DNA of 64,000 nucleotides from DATARH01 sp036268075 (GCA_036268075.1 DATAUV010000013.1:80492-144491), one strand, 5' to 3'; numbered from the stretch's first letter, positions 49,290 to 57,653 are shown. Program-made: numbers and translations. Notes: generated from the sequence alone by a model not told the origin.

Positions 49290-50397
49290 GACCGAAGACA
49301 TCCTGGTTCGACAGGCACGGCCAGAGGACGGTCCCGCGTTGATGGAAGCGATCGAACAGATCAATAACGAGACCGAGTTCCTCGGCGTTCCCGGCGAGGG
49401 GCATCCGTGGGACGGGCGGTTCGAGGCGGAGCTCGCCCGGATGGCCGAGCGGGGGGCGGGCGCGATGCTGCTGGCGCTCGATCGCGGCGCGTCCAATGGC
49501 GAGGCGATCGTCGGCTATCTGTCGGCCTTCGCCGGCTGGTACGCGCGCAACCGCGGCAACGTCTTTATCGCCGTCGTCGGGCTGCGCGAAGGATATCGCG
49601 GGCGCGGGATCGGCACGCGGTTGTTCGAGGCGGTCGAGGATTGGGCGCGGGCGCGTGGCGCGTGGCGGCTCGAATTGCGGGTCAGCTCACTCAACGAGCG
49701 CGGCCAGGGGCTCTACCGCAAGATGGGGTTCGCGGTCGAAGGCGCGATCCGCCAGGGCGTCTGGCGGCACGGCGCCTGGACCGACGATTTCTGGATGGGA
49801 AAGGTGCTCGATCCCGCCGCTCCGGCGATGCCCGTGCCCGATGCCGCCGAGCGGCGCCCGTCGGGCCGGCACGCGGCGCACACGCTCGTCGTGCGCGAGA
49901 TGCGGCCCGGCGACGGCCCGGCGTTTCACGACTGGGAGATGCGCATGTGCGACGCGACGCCGCTCGCGATCAAGCAATCCGGCGAGGTCGGCGGCGCCGA
50001 GGCGATCGAGCACGATATCGCCGATGGCGCCGGCGACCCGCGCCTGTGGCTGGTCGCGGTGCAGCAGGACATGTACGGGCCGGAGGCGATCATGGCCTTT
50101 GCCGTCGCCTCGGTCGAGCGGCGCTTCCGCATGAGCCACGACGCGTTCGTGTCGGTCAGCGTCCTGCCGGAATGGGGCGGGCAGGGCCTCGGCCGGGATC
50201 TCCACACCCGCCTCGAAGCCTGGGCCCGCGACCGCGGCGCCCGCCGCCTGACCGCCAACATCCAAGCCCCCAACCGCCCCGCCCGCGCCTTCGCCGCCGC
50301 GCTCGGCTATGCGGAGGAGGTCGTGATGCGCGGGCAGTCGCGGATCGGCGGGTTGTCGGTCGACCGAATCAGGCTCGGCAAGCTGCTGGCGTCGTAA
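49288..50397 (+). CDS. Tandem double-GNAT acetyltransferase
   Basis: A 369-residue protein with two GNAT domains. Domain 1 (about 5-165) has VVGLREGYRGRGIGTRLFEAVEDWARARGAWRLELRV with the acetyl-CoA loop RGRGIG. Domain 2 (about 200-366) has SVLPEWGGQGLGRDLHTRLEAWARDRGARRLTANIQ with GGQGLG. The linker is rich in Pro and Ala. The substrate is unknown. AAAGGGG lies 7-12 bases before the ATG, which favours this start. The start overlaps the divergent acyltransferase start by two bases. Confidence 0.88.
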   Translation: MTEDILVRQARPEDGPALMEAIEQINNETEFLGVPGEGHPWDGRFEAELARMAERGAGAMLLALDRGASNGEAIVGYLSAFAGWYARNRGNVFIAVVGLREGYRGRGIGTRLFEAVEDWARARGAWRLELRVSSLNERGQGLYRKMGFAVEGAIRQGVWRHGAWTDDFWMGKVLDPAAPAMPVPDAAERRPSGRHAAHTLVVREMRPGDGPAFHDWEMRMCDATPLAIKQSGEVGGAEAIEHDIADGAGDPRLWLVAVQQDMYGPEAIMAFAVASVERRFRMSHDAFVSVSVLPEWGGQGLGRDLHTRLEAWARDRGARRLTANIQAPNRPARAFAAALGYAEEVVMRGQSRIGGLSVDRIRLGKLLAS

Positions 50398-50400
50398 GGG

Positions 50401-50616
50401 TTCACCACGAAGGCACGAAGAACACGAAGGAAAAGGGCGCGAAGCGCCAAAATTCACAATGAGGCAGTGAGGCAGTGAGGCAGTGAGGCAGTGAGGCAGT
50501 GAGGCAGTGAGGTGCAGAGCGACGGAATCTCACTGCCTCACTGCCTCACTGCCTCACTGCCTCATTGTGAATGAATCTGTTGCGCGCTCCGCGCGCCTTC
50601 GTGCCTTCGTGGTGAA
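50401..50616. repeat. Nested inverted repeat with tandem GAGGCAGT units
   Basis: The outer arms TTCACCACGAAGGCACGAAG (50401-50420) and the exact reverse complement (50597-50616) enclose an inner inverted repeat. The inner arms (about 44 bases, 50452-50495 and 50529-50572) are built from ATTCACAAT plus GAGGCAGT units. The left side has six such units, the right side four. It fills the gap between convergent genes and would form a very long hairpin in either transcript. Confidence 0.93.
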
Positions 50617-50622
50617 TCCTCC

Positions 50623-51375
50623 CTACCCGTTCGGCATGGCGAGGAGCGGGTCGAGCAGGCGATCCAGCAGCGGCGCGATGCGCGCATAACCCGCGGCCGT
50701 GAAATGCAGCAGGTCGGGCGAGATGGCGCGCGTGAGGTCGCCGCGCGCGTCGAGCAGCACGCCGCCGATATCGGCGTAGAACACGGTTTTGTTGTCGCCG
50801 CAGCTTTGGATCAGCTTGTTGACCGCCTCGACCTTCTTCCTGAACGGGTCGCTCGGCGTCGCGCCGCGCGGCCACAGGCCGAGCAACAGGATGCGGGTGG
50901 TCGGCTCGCGCACCCGCAGCTTGATGAGGACCGCGCGGATGCCCTCGGCCGCGTCCTCCACCGAGCGGCCGTGGCCGATGTCGTTGGTGCCGATCAGGAC
51001 GATCGCCACCTTGGGCGGAGGCCCGTCGAGATTGCCGTGGTCGAGCCGCCAGACGAGGTGCTCGCTGCGGTCGCCGCTGACCCCGGCGTTGAGCACGCCG
51101 CGCGGGGCCATGTTCGCGCGCCACAGCGCGGGGTCCCATAGCTGCGTGATCGAATCGCCGAGATAAAGCGCGCGATAGTGCTCGGCCTTGACCCATTGCT
51201 TGATCTCGTCGAACCGCTTGAGCGGCGCCGCCGCCTCGCGCGGCTCGGGCGCGGCGATCACGTCGTCGGTGAATTTGTGGCAGGCGACGAGCGACTGCGC
51301 CGAGGCCCCGTCGGAGATCAGAACGGGAAACAGGACGGCGAAGGCGATCGCCGCAGCGCGCTGGGCGAGGATCAT
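50623..51375 (-). CDS. Secreted SGNH/GDSL-type hydrolase
   Basis: A 250-residue protein with a signal peptide (about 1-26, AAAIAFAVLFPVLISDGASAQ). Block I is YLGDSITQLW, block II is AGVSGDRSEHLVWRL, block III is VLIGTNDIGHG and block V is SPDLLHFTAAGYARIAPLL (Asp-x-x-His). These give the Ser, Gly, Asn and His of an SGNH esterase or lipase, similar to platelet-activating-factor acetylhydrolase-like proteins. The start is ATG at 51375. It is divergent from the TauD gene. Confidence 0.9.
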   Translation of the reverse strand: MILAQRAAAIAFAVLFPVLISDGASAQSLVACHKFTDDVIAAPEPREAAAPLKRFDEIKQWVKAEHYRALYLGDSITQLWDPALWRANMAPRGVLNAGVSGDRSEHLVWRLDHGNLDGPPPKVAIVLIGTNDIGHGRSVEDAAEGIRAVLIKLRVREPTTRILLLGLWPRGATPSDPFRKKVEAVNKLIQSCGDNKTVFYADIGGVLLDARGDLTRAISPDLLHFTAAGYARIAPLLDRLLDPLLAMPNG

Positions 51376-51456
51376 GGCCAAAAACTCCCAAACGGCGGCG
51401 AGACGGCGCCAGGGCCGCGCGCTAGGATAGCCGGCACACAGACGGGAACAAGTGCG

Positions 51457-52305
51457 ATGCCCCTCGAAATCCGCCCGATCCAGGGCGAGTTCGGCGCCGA
51501 GGTGATCGGTGCCCCGCCCGACCTCAGGATCGACGACGCGGGGTTCGGCGCGATCGAGGCCGCGTGGTTCCGGCATTCGATCCTCGTCTTCCGCGACCTC
51601 TACATGAAGCCGGCCGACCATGTCGCGTTCACCAGGCGGCTCGGCGACCTCCACATCATGGTGCCGTCCGAGTTCAACCTGCCGAGCCAGCCCGAGGTTT
51701 GGGTCGTGGGCAACGCCGTAGCGGACGGCAAGCCGCTCGGCCTGCGCGGCGCCGGGATGGGGTTTCATACCGACGGCGAGGACAAGTCGGTGCCGAACGC
51801 CGGCTCGTTCCTTTACGGCCGTCTCGTCCCGCCGGAGGGCGGCGACACCCTCTTCGCCGACATGGTCGCGGTCTACGCGGCGCTGCCGGCGGAGATCAAG
51901 GCCAAGATCGCCGGCAAGCGCGGCCGTTTCAGCCGCGCCGAGATGCACCGCGTCAACTATCCGAACATGCGCCCCTACAGCGCCGAGGAGCTGGCCGCGC
52001 GGCCCGACGTGTACCACCCGCTGGTGCGCCGTCATCCGCGCAGCGGCCGCGTGTCGCTCTATATCGGCCGCTGGGCCTGCGACATCGAGGGGATACCCAG
52101 CGAAGAGGGACGGTCGCTGGTCGCCTATCTGCAGGAATTCGCGCGGCAGGACCGCTTTGTCTACCGCCATCGCTGGCGCGACGGCGACGCGGTGCTGTGG
52201 GACAACCGCTGCACCCAGCATTGCGCGACCCCGTTCGACGAGGCGCGCTATGAGCGGCTGATGCATCGGACGACGATCGAAGGCGACGCGCCGATCATGG
52301 CGTAA
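51457..52305 (+). CDS. TauD/TfdA family Fe(II)/2-oxoglutarate dioxygenase
   Basis: A 282-residue dioxygenase. It starts MPLEIRPIQGEFGAEVIGAPPDLRI. The iron facial triad is visible as His and Asp in MGFHTDGEDKSV and a distal His in RYERLMHRTTIEGD. The 2-oxoglutarate-binding Arg lies in HRTTIEGD, and the conserved WDNRCTQHCATPFDEARY precedes it. Members hydroxylate taurine, aryloxyalkanoates and other small acids, and the substrate here is unknown. Confidence 0.9.
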   Translation: MPLEIRPIQGEFGAEVIGAPPDLRIDDAGFGAIEAAWFRHSILVFRDLYMKPADHVAFTRRLGDLHIMVPSEFNLPSQPEVWVVGNAVADGKPLGLRGAGMGFHTDGEDKSVPNAGSFLYGRLVPPEGGDTLFADMVAVYAALPAEIKAKIAGKRGRFSRAEMHRVNYPNMRPYSAEELAARPDVYHPLVRRHPRSGRVSLYIGRWACDIEGIPSEEGRSLVAYLQEFARQDRFVYRHRWRDGDAVLWDNRCTQHCATPFDEARYERLMHRTTIEGDAPIMA

Positions 52306-52362
52306 GGCGCATGTCGTAAGGGGCCATGTCGTAAGGAGGACGTAAGCCAGGAGGCGTAACCC
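52297..52362 (+). repeat. Short degenerate ATGTCGTAAGG direct repeats
   Basis: ATGGCGTAAGGCGC, ATGTCGTAAGGGGCC and ATGTCGTAAGGAGGACG follow one another. Shorter CGTAAGC and GCGTAACC copies come next. The first overlaps the TauD gene stop (TAA at 52303). The unit is 14-17 bases long. The function is unknown and it could be slippage-derived. Confidence 0.55.
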
Positions 52363-52391
52363 AAAGGGCGCTTGTGAACGGGGAGCATCTT

Positions 52392-52961
52392 ATGACCAGC
52401 CGGGCTTGGTATGGCGTTGCGGTGGTCGCGCTGCTGGCCGGGCTCGGCGCGGCCGGGTGGACGGTGTGGCACGGGGTCGGCGGGATGGCCGGCTCGTTCA
52501 TGCACCTGCTCGCGCCCGGCTCCACGACGCTGAATCTCGCCGAGACCGGCAGCTACACGATCTTTCAGGAGTCGCCCGGCACTATCGACGGGAAAGTCTA
52601 TGTTTCGGACCATATCGGCGGGCTGACGATAGCGGTCACCGCGCCGGGCGGCGCCTCGGTTCCGGTACACGCGCCCTCGGGCAATGCGACCTACAACTAT
52701 GGCGGCCGCCAGGGCGTCGCGTTCCTCGGCTTTGACATCACGGCGCCGGGCCAGTACCGCGTGACCGCTTCCTACCCGGCCAGCCATGGCGGCGACCAGG
52801 CCGTGCTGGCGATCGAGCACGGCTTCGCGTTTCGCCTGCTTGGGATCGTGCTCAAGGCGGTCGGGTTCGGGCTTGGCGGCGTGATCGCCGCATTGGTGAT
52901 TTTCCTCGTCACCTTTATCCGCCGCGCCCGCCAACGGCGTCGGCTTGCCGCGGCACGCTAG
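52392..52961 (+). CDS. Hypothetical two-TM membrane protein
   Basis: A 189-residue protein with transmembrane helices near residues 5-25 (WYGVAVVALLAGLGAAGWTVW) and 150-172 (LGGVIAALVIFLVTFI). Between them is a beta-rich extracytoplasmic domain (TTLNLAETGSYTIFQESPGTIDGKVYVSD... APGQYRVTASYP). The tail is cytosolic and Arg-rich. The ATG at 52392 has GGGGAG 8 bases upstream; an in-frame GTG at 52374 is possible. I do not recognise a named family. Confidence 0.75.
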   Translation: MTSRAWYGVAVVALLAGLGAAGWTVWHGVGGMAGSFMHLLAPGSTTLNLAETGSYTIFQESPGTIDGKVYVSDHIGGLTIAVTAPGGASVPVHAPSGNATYNYGGRQGVAFLGFDITAPGQYRVTASYPASHGGDQAVLAIEHGFAFRLLGIVLKAVGFGLGGVIAALVIFLVTFIRRARQRRRLAAAR

Positions 52962-53015
52962 TCTCAGCCGGCGGTGTCGCTTTATGCTGGCGCGAAGCAC
53001 GCCAGGGAGACGCCG

Positions 53016-54047
53016 ATGCCGAACGATTGGCCGAACTACCGAGAGGACGATTTCATCCTCAAGGACTACCGCTTCGCCAGCGGCGAGGTGTTGCCCGAGC
53101 TGAAGCTGCACTACCGCACGATGGGAACGCCGCGGCGCGACGGGTCCGGCAAGATCGTCAATGGCGTGCTGCTGCTCCAGGGCAATACCGGCACCGGCGA
53201 GAACTGGCTGCGGCCGAGCCTCGCCGACCACCTCTACGGACCGGGCCAGCCGCTCGACGCGCGAAAGTACTTCCTGATCATGCAGGACGCGCTCGGCCGC
53301 GGCGGGTCGTCGAAGCCGTCGGACGGGCTCCGGGGCAAGTTTCCGCGCTACCGCTATCGCGACATGATCGACAGCGGGTATCGGCTGATCACCGAGGGGC
53401 TCGGGGTCGGGCATCTGCGTCTCGTCATCGGCAGCTCGATGGGTGGGATGCATGCCTGGATGTGGGCCGAGGCTTATCCGGATCTGATGGACGGGGTCAT
53501 CCCGATCTCGTGCCAGCCGGTCGAGATCAGCGGCCGCAACTGGCTCGGCCGCAAGGGTCAAGCCGAGGCGATCCGCAACGACCCGGACTGGAACGGCGGC
53601 TTCTACGACAAGAACCCGCGCCACTACATCTATGCCGCCGCCGGCAATTTCGGCACTGAGAGTCCGACCCGCATCCAGGAGATCGCGCCCACCCTCGCCG
53701 CCGCCAACGCGCTCTATGAAAAGCGCCTCGCCGACGCGGCCAAGGGCGACGCCAACAACTCGCTGTGGGCGATCGAGGCGATCCAGGACTACAACCCGGA
53801 GCCCGACCTCGACAAGATCAAGGCCAAGGTGCTCCTGATCAACGACCAGGAAGACCACGCCAACCCGCCCGAGCTCGGCACGGTCGAGCGGGCGATGAAG
53901 CGGGTTCGCAACGGCCGCTACGTCCTGATCCCCGCCGGCCCGAACACGCACGGCCATTTCAGCCATTTCTACGCCGAGATCTGGAAGCCGTATTTGATCG
54001 AGTTCCTCGCAGAGCTCGGCCCGGAAACAGCCGCCGCGGCGGAGTAA
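53016..54047 (+). CDS. MetX-like alpha/beta hydrolase (homoserine O-acetyltransferase family), cytosolic copy
   Basis: A 343-residue alpha/beta hydrolase. The nucleophile elbow is GSSMGGMHAW near residues 146-155 and the oxyanion region is LLLQGNTGTGENW. The acid is in LLINDQEDHANP and the His in THGHFSHFYAE. The motif set matches the MetX family, but the sequence starts in DWPNYREDDFILKDYRFASGEVLPELKLHY, typical of a non-MetX subgroup of unknown substrate. It has no signal peptide. A close, exported paralogue follows. Confidence 0.85.
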   Translation: MPNDWPNYREDDFILKDYRFASGEVLPELKLHYRTMGTPRRDGSGKIVNGVLLLQGNTGTGENWLRPSLADHLYGPGQPLDARKYFLIMQDALGRGGSSKPSDGLRGKFPRYRYRDMIDSGYRLITEGLGVGHLRLVIGSSMGGMHAWMWAEAYPDLMDGVIPISCQPVEISGRNWLGRKGQAEAIRNDPDWNGGFYDKNPRHYIYAAAGNFGTESPTRIQEIAPTLAAANALYEKRLADAAKGDANNSLWAIEAIQDYNPEPDLDKIKAKVLLINDQEDHANPPELGTVERAMKRVRNGRYVLIPAGPNTHGHFSHFYAEIWKPYLIEFLAELGPETAAAAE

Positions 54048-54060
54048 CATCCAGCGCTGT

Positions 54061-54153
54061 CGTTGCGAGGCGCGCAGCGCCGCGGCAATCCCCATCCGGG
54101 GAGTCTCCTGCGGAGGGGGATTGCCGCGTCGCCTTCGGCTCCTCGCAATGACG
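54061..54153. repeat. REP-like imperfect inverted repeat (CGTTGCGAGG family)
   Basis: CGTTGCGAGG at the left is inverted as CCTCGCAATGACG at the right. Inside, CGCGGCAATCCCC pairs with GGGGGATTGCCGCG around GGGGAGTCTCCTGCGG. This resembles the well-known alphaproteobacterial CGTCATTGCGAGG-type palindromes. It separates the two MetX-like genes and ends 23 bases before the second start. Confidence 0.8.
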
Positions 54154-54175
54154 CCGTTTGAAAGGGAGAACGCCA

Positions 54176-55252
54176 GTGCTCACCCGCGCCCTCGCCCTAT
54201 TGCTGATCCTGGCGACGCCGGCCGTCGCCGCGGACGTCAACAAGAACTGGCCCAACTATACCGAGGGCGACTACACGATCGCCGACTATAAATTCGTCAG
54301 CGGCGAGACGTTGCCGCAGGTGAAAATCCACTACATCACCCTCGGCACCGCGCGGAAGAACGCGGCCGGGGAGATTGTCAACGGCATCCTCCTGCTCCAG
54401 GGCAACACCGGCACCGGCGCCAACTGGCTGCGGCCGACCCTCGCCGACGAGCTGTTCAAGCCCGGCCAGCCGCTCGACGCGGGGAAATACTTCATCGTCA
54501 TCCCCGACCAGCTCGGGCGCGGCGGGTCGTCGAAGCCCTCGGACGGGCTGAGGGCCAAGTTCCCGCATTACCGCTATCACGACATGGTCGACGTATTGCA
54601 TCGGCTGGTCGTCGACGGGCTCAAGGTCGCGCATCTGCGGCTGGTCATCGGCAGCTCGCTCGGCTGCATGCACACGTTTCTGTGGGACGAGACCTATCCC
54701 GATCTGATGGACGGCTCGGTGGGATTGTCGTGTCAGCCGGTCGAGATCAGCGGGCGCAACTACATGCTGCGCCACGGCGCGGCCGAGGCGATCCGGCATG
54801 ACCCGGAATGGAACAACGGCGATTACACGAAAAACCCGACGGCCTACACCTATCGCGCCGCCGGCGAGGACATGACCGAGAGCCCGGTGCGCATCCAGGA
54901 AGAGGCGCCGAACATGGCGGCGGCCAAGGCGCTTTACGACAAGCGCCTCGCGCAGATCCAGAAGGGCGACGCCAACAACTCGCTCTACGAGACCGAATCG
55001 ATCTACGACTACAGCCCCGAGACCGATCTGCCGAAGATCAAGGCGCATGTCCTGCTGGTCAACAACGCCGAGGATTTCGCCGACCCGCCCGACCTCGACA
55101 CGATCCCCCGCGCGATGAAGAAGATCAAATACGGCACCTATGTATTGACGCCATACGGCAAGAACACGCACGGGCATTTCAGCCATTACTACGCCGAGAT
55201 CTGGAAGCCCGCGCTGGTGAAGTTCATGGCGACGCTGCCGAAGGCGCCGTGA
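54176..55252 (+). CDS. MetX-like alpha/beta hydrolase, exported paralogue
   Basis: A 358-residue protein. Start GTG at 54176 is chosen because AAAGGGAGAA lies 5-14 bases upstream; an earlier TTG at 54158 lies before that site. A signal peptide (about 1-20, LTRALALLLILATPAVAADV) is absent from its neighbour. The mature part parallels the cytosolic copy: LLLQGNTGTGANW, nucleophile GSSLGCMHTF, acid VNNAEDFADPP and His HGHFSHYYAE. It probably arose by tandem duplication and was retargeted to the periplasm. The stop overlaps the next start. Confidence 0.85.
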   Translation: MLTRALALLLILATPAVAADVNKNWPNYTEGDYTIADYKFVSGETLPQVKIHYITLGTARKNAAGEIVNGILLLQGNTGTGANWLRPTLADELFKPGQPLDAGKYFIVIPDQLGRGGSSKPSDGLRAKFPHYRYHDMVDVLHRLVVDGLKVAHLRLVIGSSLGCMHTFLWDETYPDLMDGSVGLSCQPVEISGRNYMLRHGAAEAIRHDPEWNNGDYTKNPTAYTYRAAGEDMTESPVRIQEEAPNMAAAKALYDKRLAQIQKGDANNSLYETESIYDYSPETDLPKIKAHVLLVNNAEDFADPPDLDTIPRAMKKIKYGTYVLTPYGKNTHGHFSHYYAEIWKPALVKFMATLPKAP

Positions 55253-56058
55253 TGGAAACTTTCGAAACCAGCGACGGCCTCAGCCTCGCCTATTACGTCG
55301 ACGACTTCACCGATCCGTGGCGAAAGGCGCCGACGCTGCTCCTGCTGCACGCGGCGATGGGGAGCGCGCGGCGGTATTACGCGTGGGTCCCGACGCTTTG
55401 CCGGCATTTTCGCACTGTCCGGCTCGACCTGCGCGGTCACGGCGCGTCGGAAATCCCGAAGGAGGGACCGACGCTCGAACGGCTGGTCGCCGATGTCGCC
55501 GAGTTGCTCGACCATCTCGGCTGCGGTCCGGCGCATGTCGTCGGCAACTCGGCCGGCGGCTATCTCGGCCAGCAGCTCGCGATGACTGAGCCGGAGAGGG
55601 TGCGCAGCCTGTGCCTCTTCGGCTCGACCCCGGGCCTCAAGAACAGCCAGGCGCCGAGCTGGATCCCGCAAATCCAGCAGAAGGGGATGCGCGGGTTCCT
55701 CGCCGAGACGATCCGCGACCGCCTGCCCGCCGACGCCGACCCGCGCCTCGTCGAGTGGTTTCTCGACGAGGCGGCGAAAAACGACCCCGCCTATATCGGC
55801 CGGTTCGTGCTGCTGATGGCGAGCTACGACTGGAGCGGCGAGGTCGAGCGCATCCAATGCCCGACAATGGTCGTCATCCCCGGAGCCGAAACCGTCGGCA
55901 CGGTCGCCAATTACGACCCCTTCCGCCGCCTGTCCGATGTCGAGTTCCGGACGTATGCCGGCCTGCCGCACAATATCTGCGACGCCGTGCCGGAGCGGTG
56001 CGCGGCCGATGTGTTGGAGTTTTTGGAGAGGCGGTTTCCCGCCGCGAGTGCGCCGTAG
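55252..56058 (+). CDS. Alpha/beta fold hydrolase (3-oxoadipate enol-lactonase-like)
   Basis: A 268-residue hydrolase. METFETSDGLSLAYYVDDFTDPWRKAPTLLLLHAAMGSARRYY starts the fold, with the oxyanion motif LLHAAMGSA. The nucleophile is in VGNSAGGYLGQQLA near residues 101-114, and the His in GLPHNICDAVPER near the C-terminus. The ATG overlaps the stop of the exported MetX-like gene (TGATG), so the two are coupled. The true substrate is unknown. Confidence 0.87.
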   Translation: METFETSDGLSLAYYVDDFTDPWRKAPTLLLLHAAMGSARRYYAWVPTLCRHFRTVRLDLRGHGASEIPKEGPTLERLVADVAELLDHLGCGPAHVVGNSAGGYLGQQLAMTEPERVRSLCLFGSTPGLKNSQAPSWIPQIQQKGMRGFLAETIRDRLPADADPRLVEWFLDEAAKNDPAYIGRFVLLMASYDWSGEVERIQCPTMVVIPGAETVGTVANYDPFRRLSDVEFRTYAGLPHNICDAVPERCAADVLEFLERRFPAASAP

Positions 56059-56243
56059 GATGGGTAGAGCGGAGCGAAACCCATCGGTTTTTCACACCGC
56101 AGAGGACACGGAGAAGAGGAAGTTATCGAGTTTCTCTGTGATCTCTGTGTCCTCTGTCGTGAACCTTTTTTGATGGGTTTCGCTGCGCTCTACCCATCCT
56201 ACGAGTTCGGTGCCGTAGGATGGGCTAGAGCGCAGCGAAACCC
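56055..56243. repeat. Nested inverted repeat after the alpha/beta hydrolase (GTAGGATGGGTAGAGC outer arms)
   Basis: The outer arms at 56055-56085 and 56172-56202 are inverted with one mismatch. Enclosed is a second inverted repeat, TTCACACCGCAGAGGACACGG and CTCTGTGTCCTCTGTCGTGAA, with a GAGAAGAGGAA interior. A further right-hand copy of the outer arm follows at 56215-56243. The left arm overlaps the hydrolase stop codon. The layout mirrors that at 50401-50616. Confidence 0.9.
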
Positions 56244-56246
56244 TGA

Positions 56247-57653
56247 TTACAGCCCCGCCGGCCGCCGCAAGTGCCACTCGGTCGTGTGCTGGTAGGCCCA
56301 GCCGATCCGCAGGGCCGTCGCCTCGTCATACGGGTGGCAGGCGATCTGCAATGAGATCGGCAGGCCGTCGGCGGTGAAGCCGTTGGGCAATGACAGCGCG
56401 CACATCTCCAGGAGGTTGAAGACGCGCGTATAATGCGCCGGCGTCGTATTCTGGTCGATGTCGTGGATGGGAATCGCGGCGGTTTGGGTGGTTGGGGTGA
56501 GCAGCGCGTCGATCCCCTCCATCGCGCCGAGGAACTCGCGCTTGACCCGGTCGCGGTCGGCGAGGGCGGTGAGGTATTCGCGCGCGGTGATCGAGCGGCC
56601 GAGGCGGATGCGCGGGCGCACCGCCTCGTCGACCGGCAGGTTCGGGTTGTCGACGATGTCGCCGACGAGGGCATAGCTCTCCGACCCGATGATCCGGCCA
56701 GTTTGCAGCATCGTGTCGGCAAAGCGGAAGGGCAGGGGGGGGTTGACGATCTCGGCGCCCATCCGCGCGAGGAGGTCGAGCGAGGCGTCATAGGCGGCAA
56801 GCACGTCGTCCGCCGTCCCGGCGCGCTCGCCGACCGGCATCCGGCCGAGCCGGAGACCCTTGACGCCGCGTTTCAGCGTCGGCAGCGGGTTGCAGGGCGG
56901 CGGCGCCGACAGCGTGCGCGGGTCGAGCGGGTCGGCGCCCTGCATCACCGTGAACAGCAGCGCCGCGTCCTCGACCGTCCGCGCAATCGGGCCCGGCGTG
57001 TCGAGGGAGGGGGCGAGCGGCAGGATGCCGTAGGTCGAGACCCGGCCGATCGTGGTCTTGAGCCCGCTGAGCCCGCACCACGAGGCCGGCAGCCGCACCG
57101 AGCCGCCGGTATCGGTGCCGATCCCCCACGGCGCGAATCCGGCCGCGACCGCGACCCCGGTGCCGCTCGACGACCCGCCCGGCGTGCGCGCGACATCGAG
57201 GTCCCACGGGTTCCACGGCGTGCCCATGTGCTGATTGGTGCCCCAGCCGCCCATCGCGAACTCGACCGTGTGGGTCTTGCCGATCACGATCATCCCGGCC
57301 GTGATCAGCTTTTTCGCCAAGGTCGCGGTAACCGGCGAGATGCGGTCGCGCCACACCGCCGAGCCGCCGGTCGTGACGCGCCCTTCGAGGTCGATCAAAT
57401 CCTTGAGCGCGATCGGCACGCCATGCAGCGGCCCGACCGCGTGGCCCGAGCGGATCGCCTTGTCCGCGGCCTCGGCGGCGAGCCGGGCCTCGTCCTCGTA
57501 GACATCGACAAAGGCGTGCAGCTTGGATTCGTGCGCGGCGATGCGGGCGAGGCAGGCCTCGACGGCATCGACCGGCGACACGCGCTGCGCGGCGATCTCC
57601 GCGGCGAGCGTGTGGGCCGGCAACAGGCTGGGATCGGTCGATGAAGACGGCAT
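56247..57653 (-). CDS. Amidase signature family protein
   Basis: A 468-residue amidase. The catalytic Lys is in GVPIALKDLIDLEGRVTTGGS, and the first Ser and second Ser are in RTPGGSSSGTGVAVAAGFAPWGIGTDTGGSVRLPASW. This is the Ser-cisSer-Lys triad. It lacks gatB/gatC neighbours, so it is not tRNA amidotransferase. It may hydrolyse amides such as allophanate or indoleacetamide, which cannot be resolved. It is convergent with the alpha/beta hydrolase gene. Confidence 0.9.
   Translation of the reverse strand: MPSSSTDPSLLPAHTLAAEIAAQRVSPVDAVEACLARIAAHESKLHAFVDVYEDEARLAAEAADKAIRSGHAVGPLHGVPIALKDLIDLEGRVTTGGSAVWRDRISPVTATLAKKLITAGMIVIGKTHTVEFAMGGWGTNQHMGTPWNPWDLDVARTPGGSSSGTGVAVAAGFAPWGIGTDTGGSVRLPASWCGLSGLKTTIGRVSTYGILPLAPSLDTPGPIARTVEDAALLFTVMQGADPLDPRTLSAPPPCNPLPTLKRGVKGLRLGRMPVGERAGTADDVLAAYDASLDLLARMGAEIVNPPLPFRFADTMLQTGRIIGSESYALVGDIVDNPNLPVDEAVRPRIRLGRSITAREYLTALADRDRVKREFLGAMEGIDALLTPTTQTAAIPIHDIDQNTTPAHYTRVFNLLEMCALSLPNGFTADGLPISLQIACHPYDEATALRIGWAYQHTTEWHLRRPAGL

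Noticed and set aside
46441..49404. Single 987-residue fusion of acyltransferase and D-aminoacylase
   Set aside because: The N-terminal 431 residues of that frame are the out-of-frame shadow of the acyltransferase gene; only the part from 48111 has amidohydrolase motifs.
50461..50562. CRISPR-like array of GAGGCAGT units
   Set aside because: The units are 8 bases with no spacers and are mirrored by an inverted set; this is a palindromic tandem repeat, not CRISPR.
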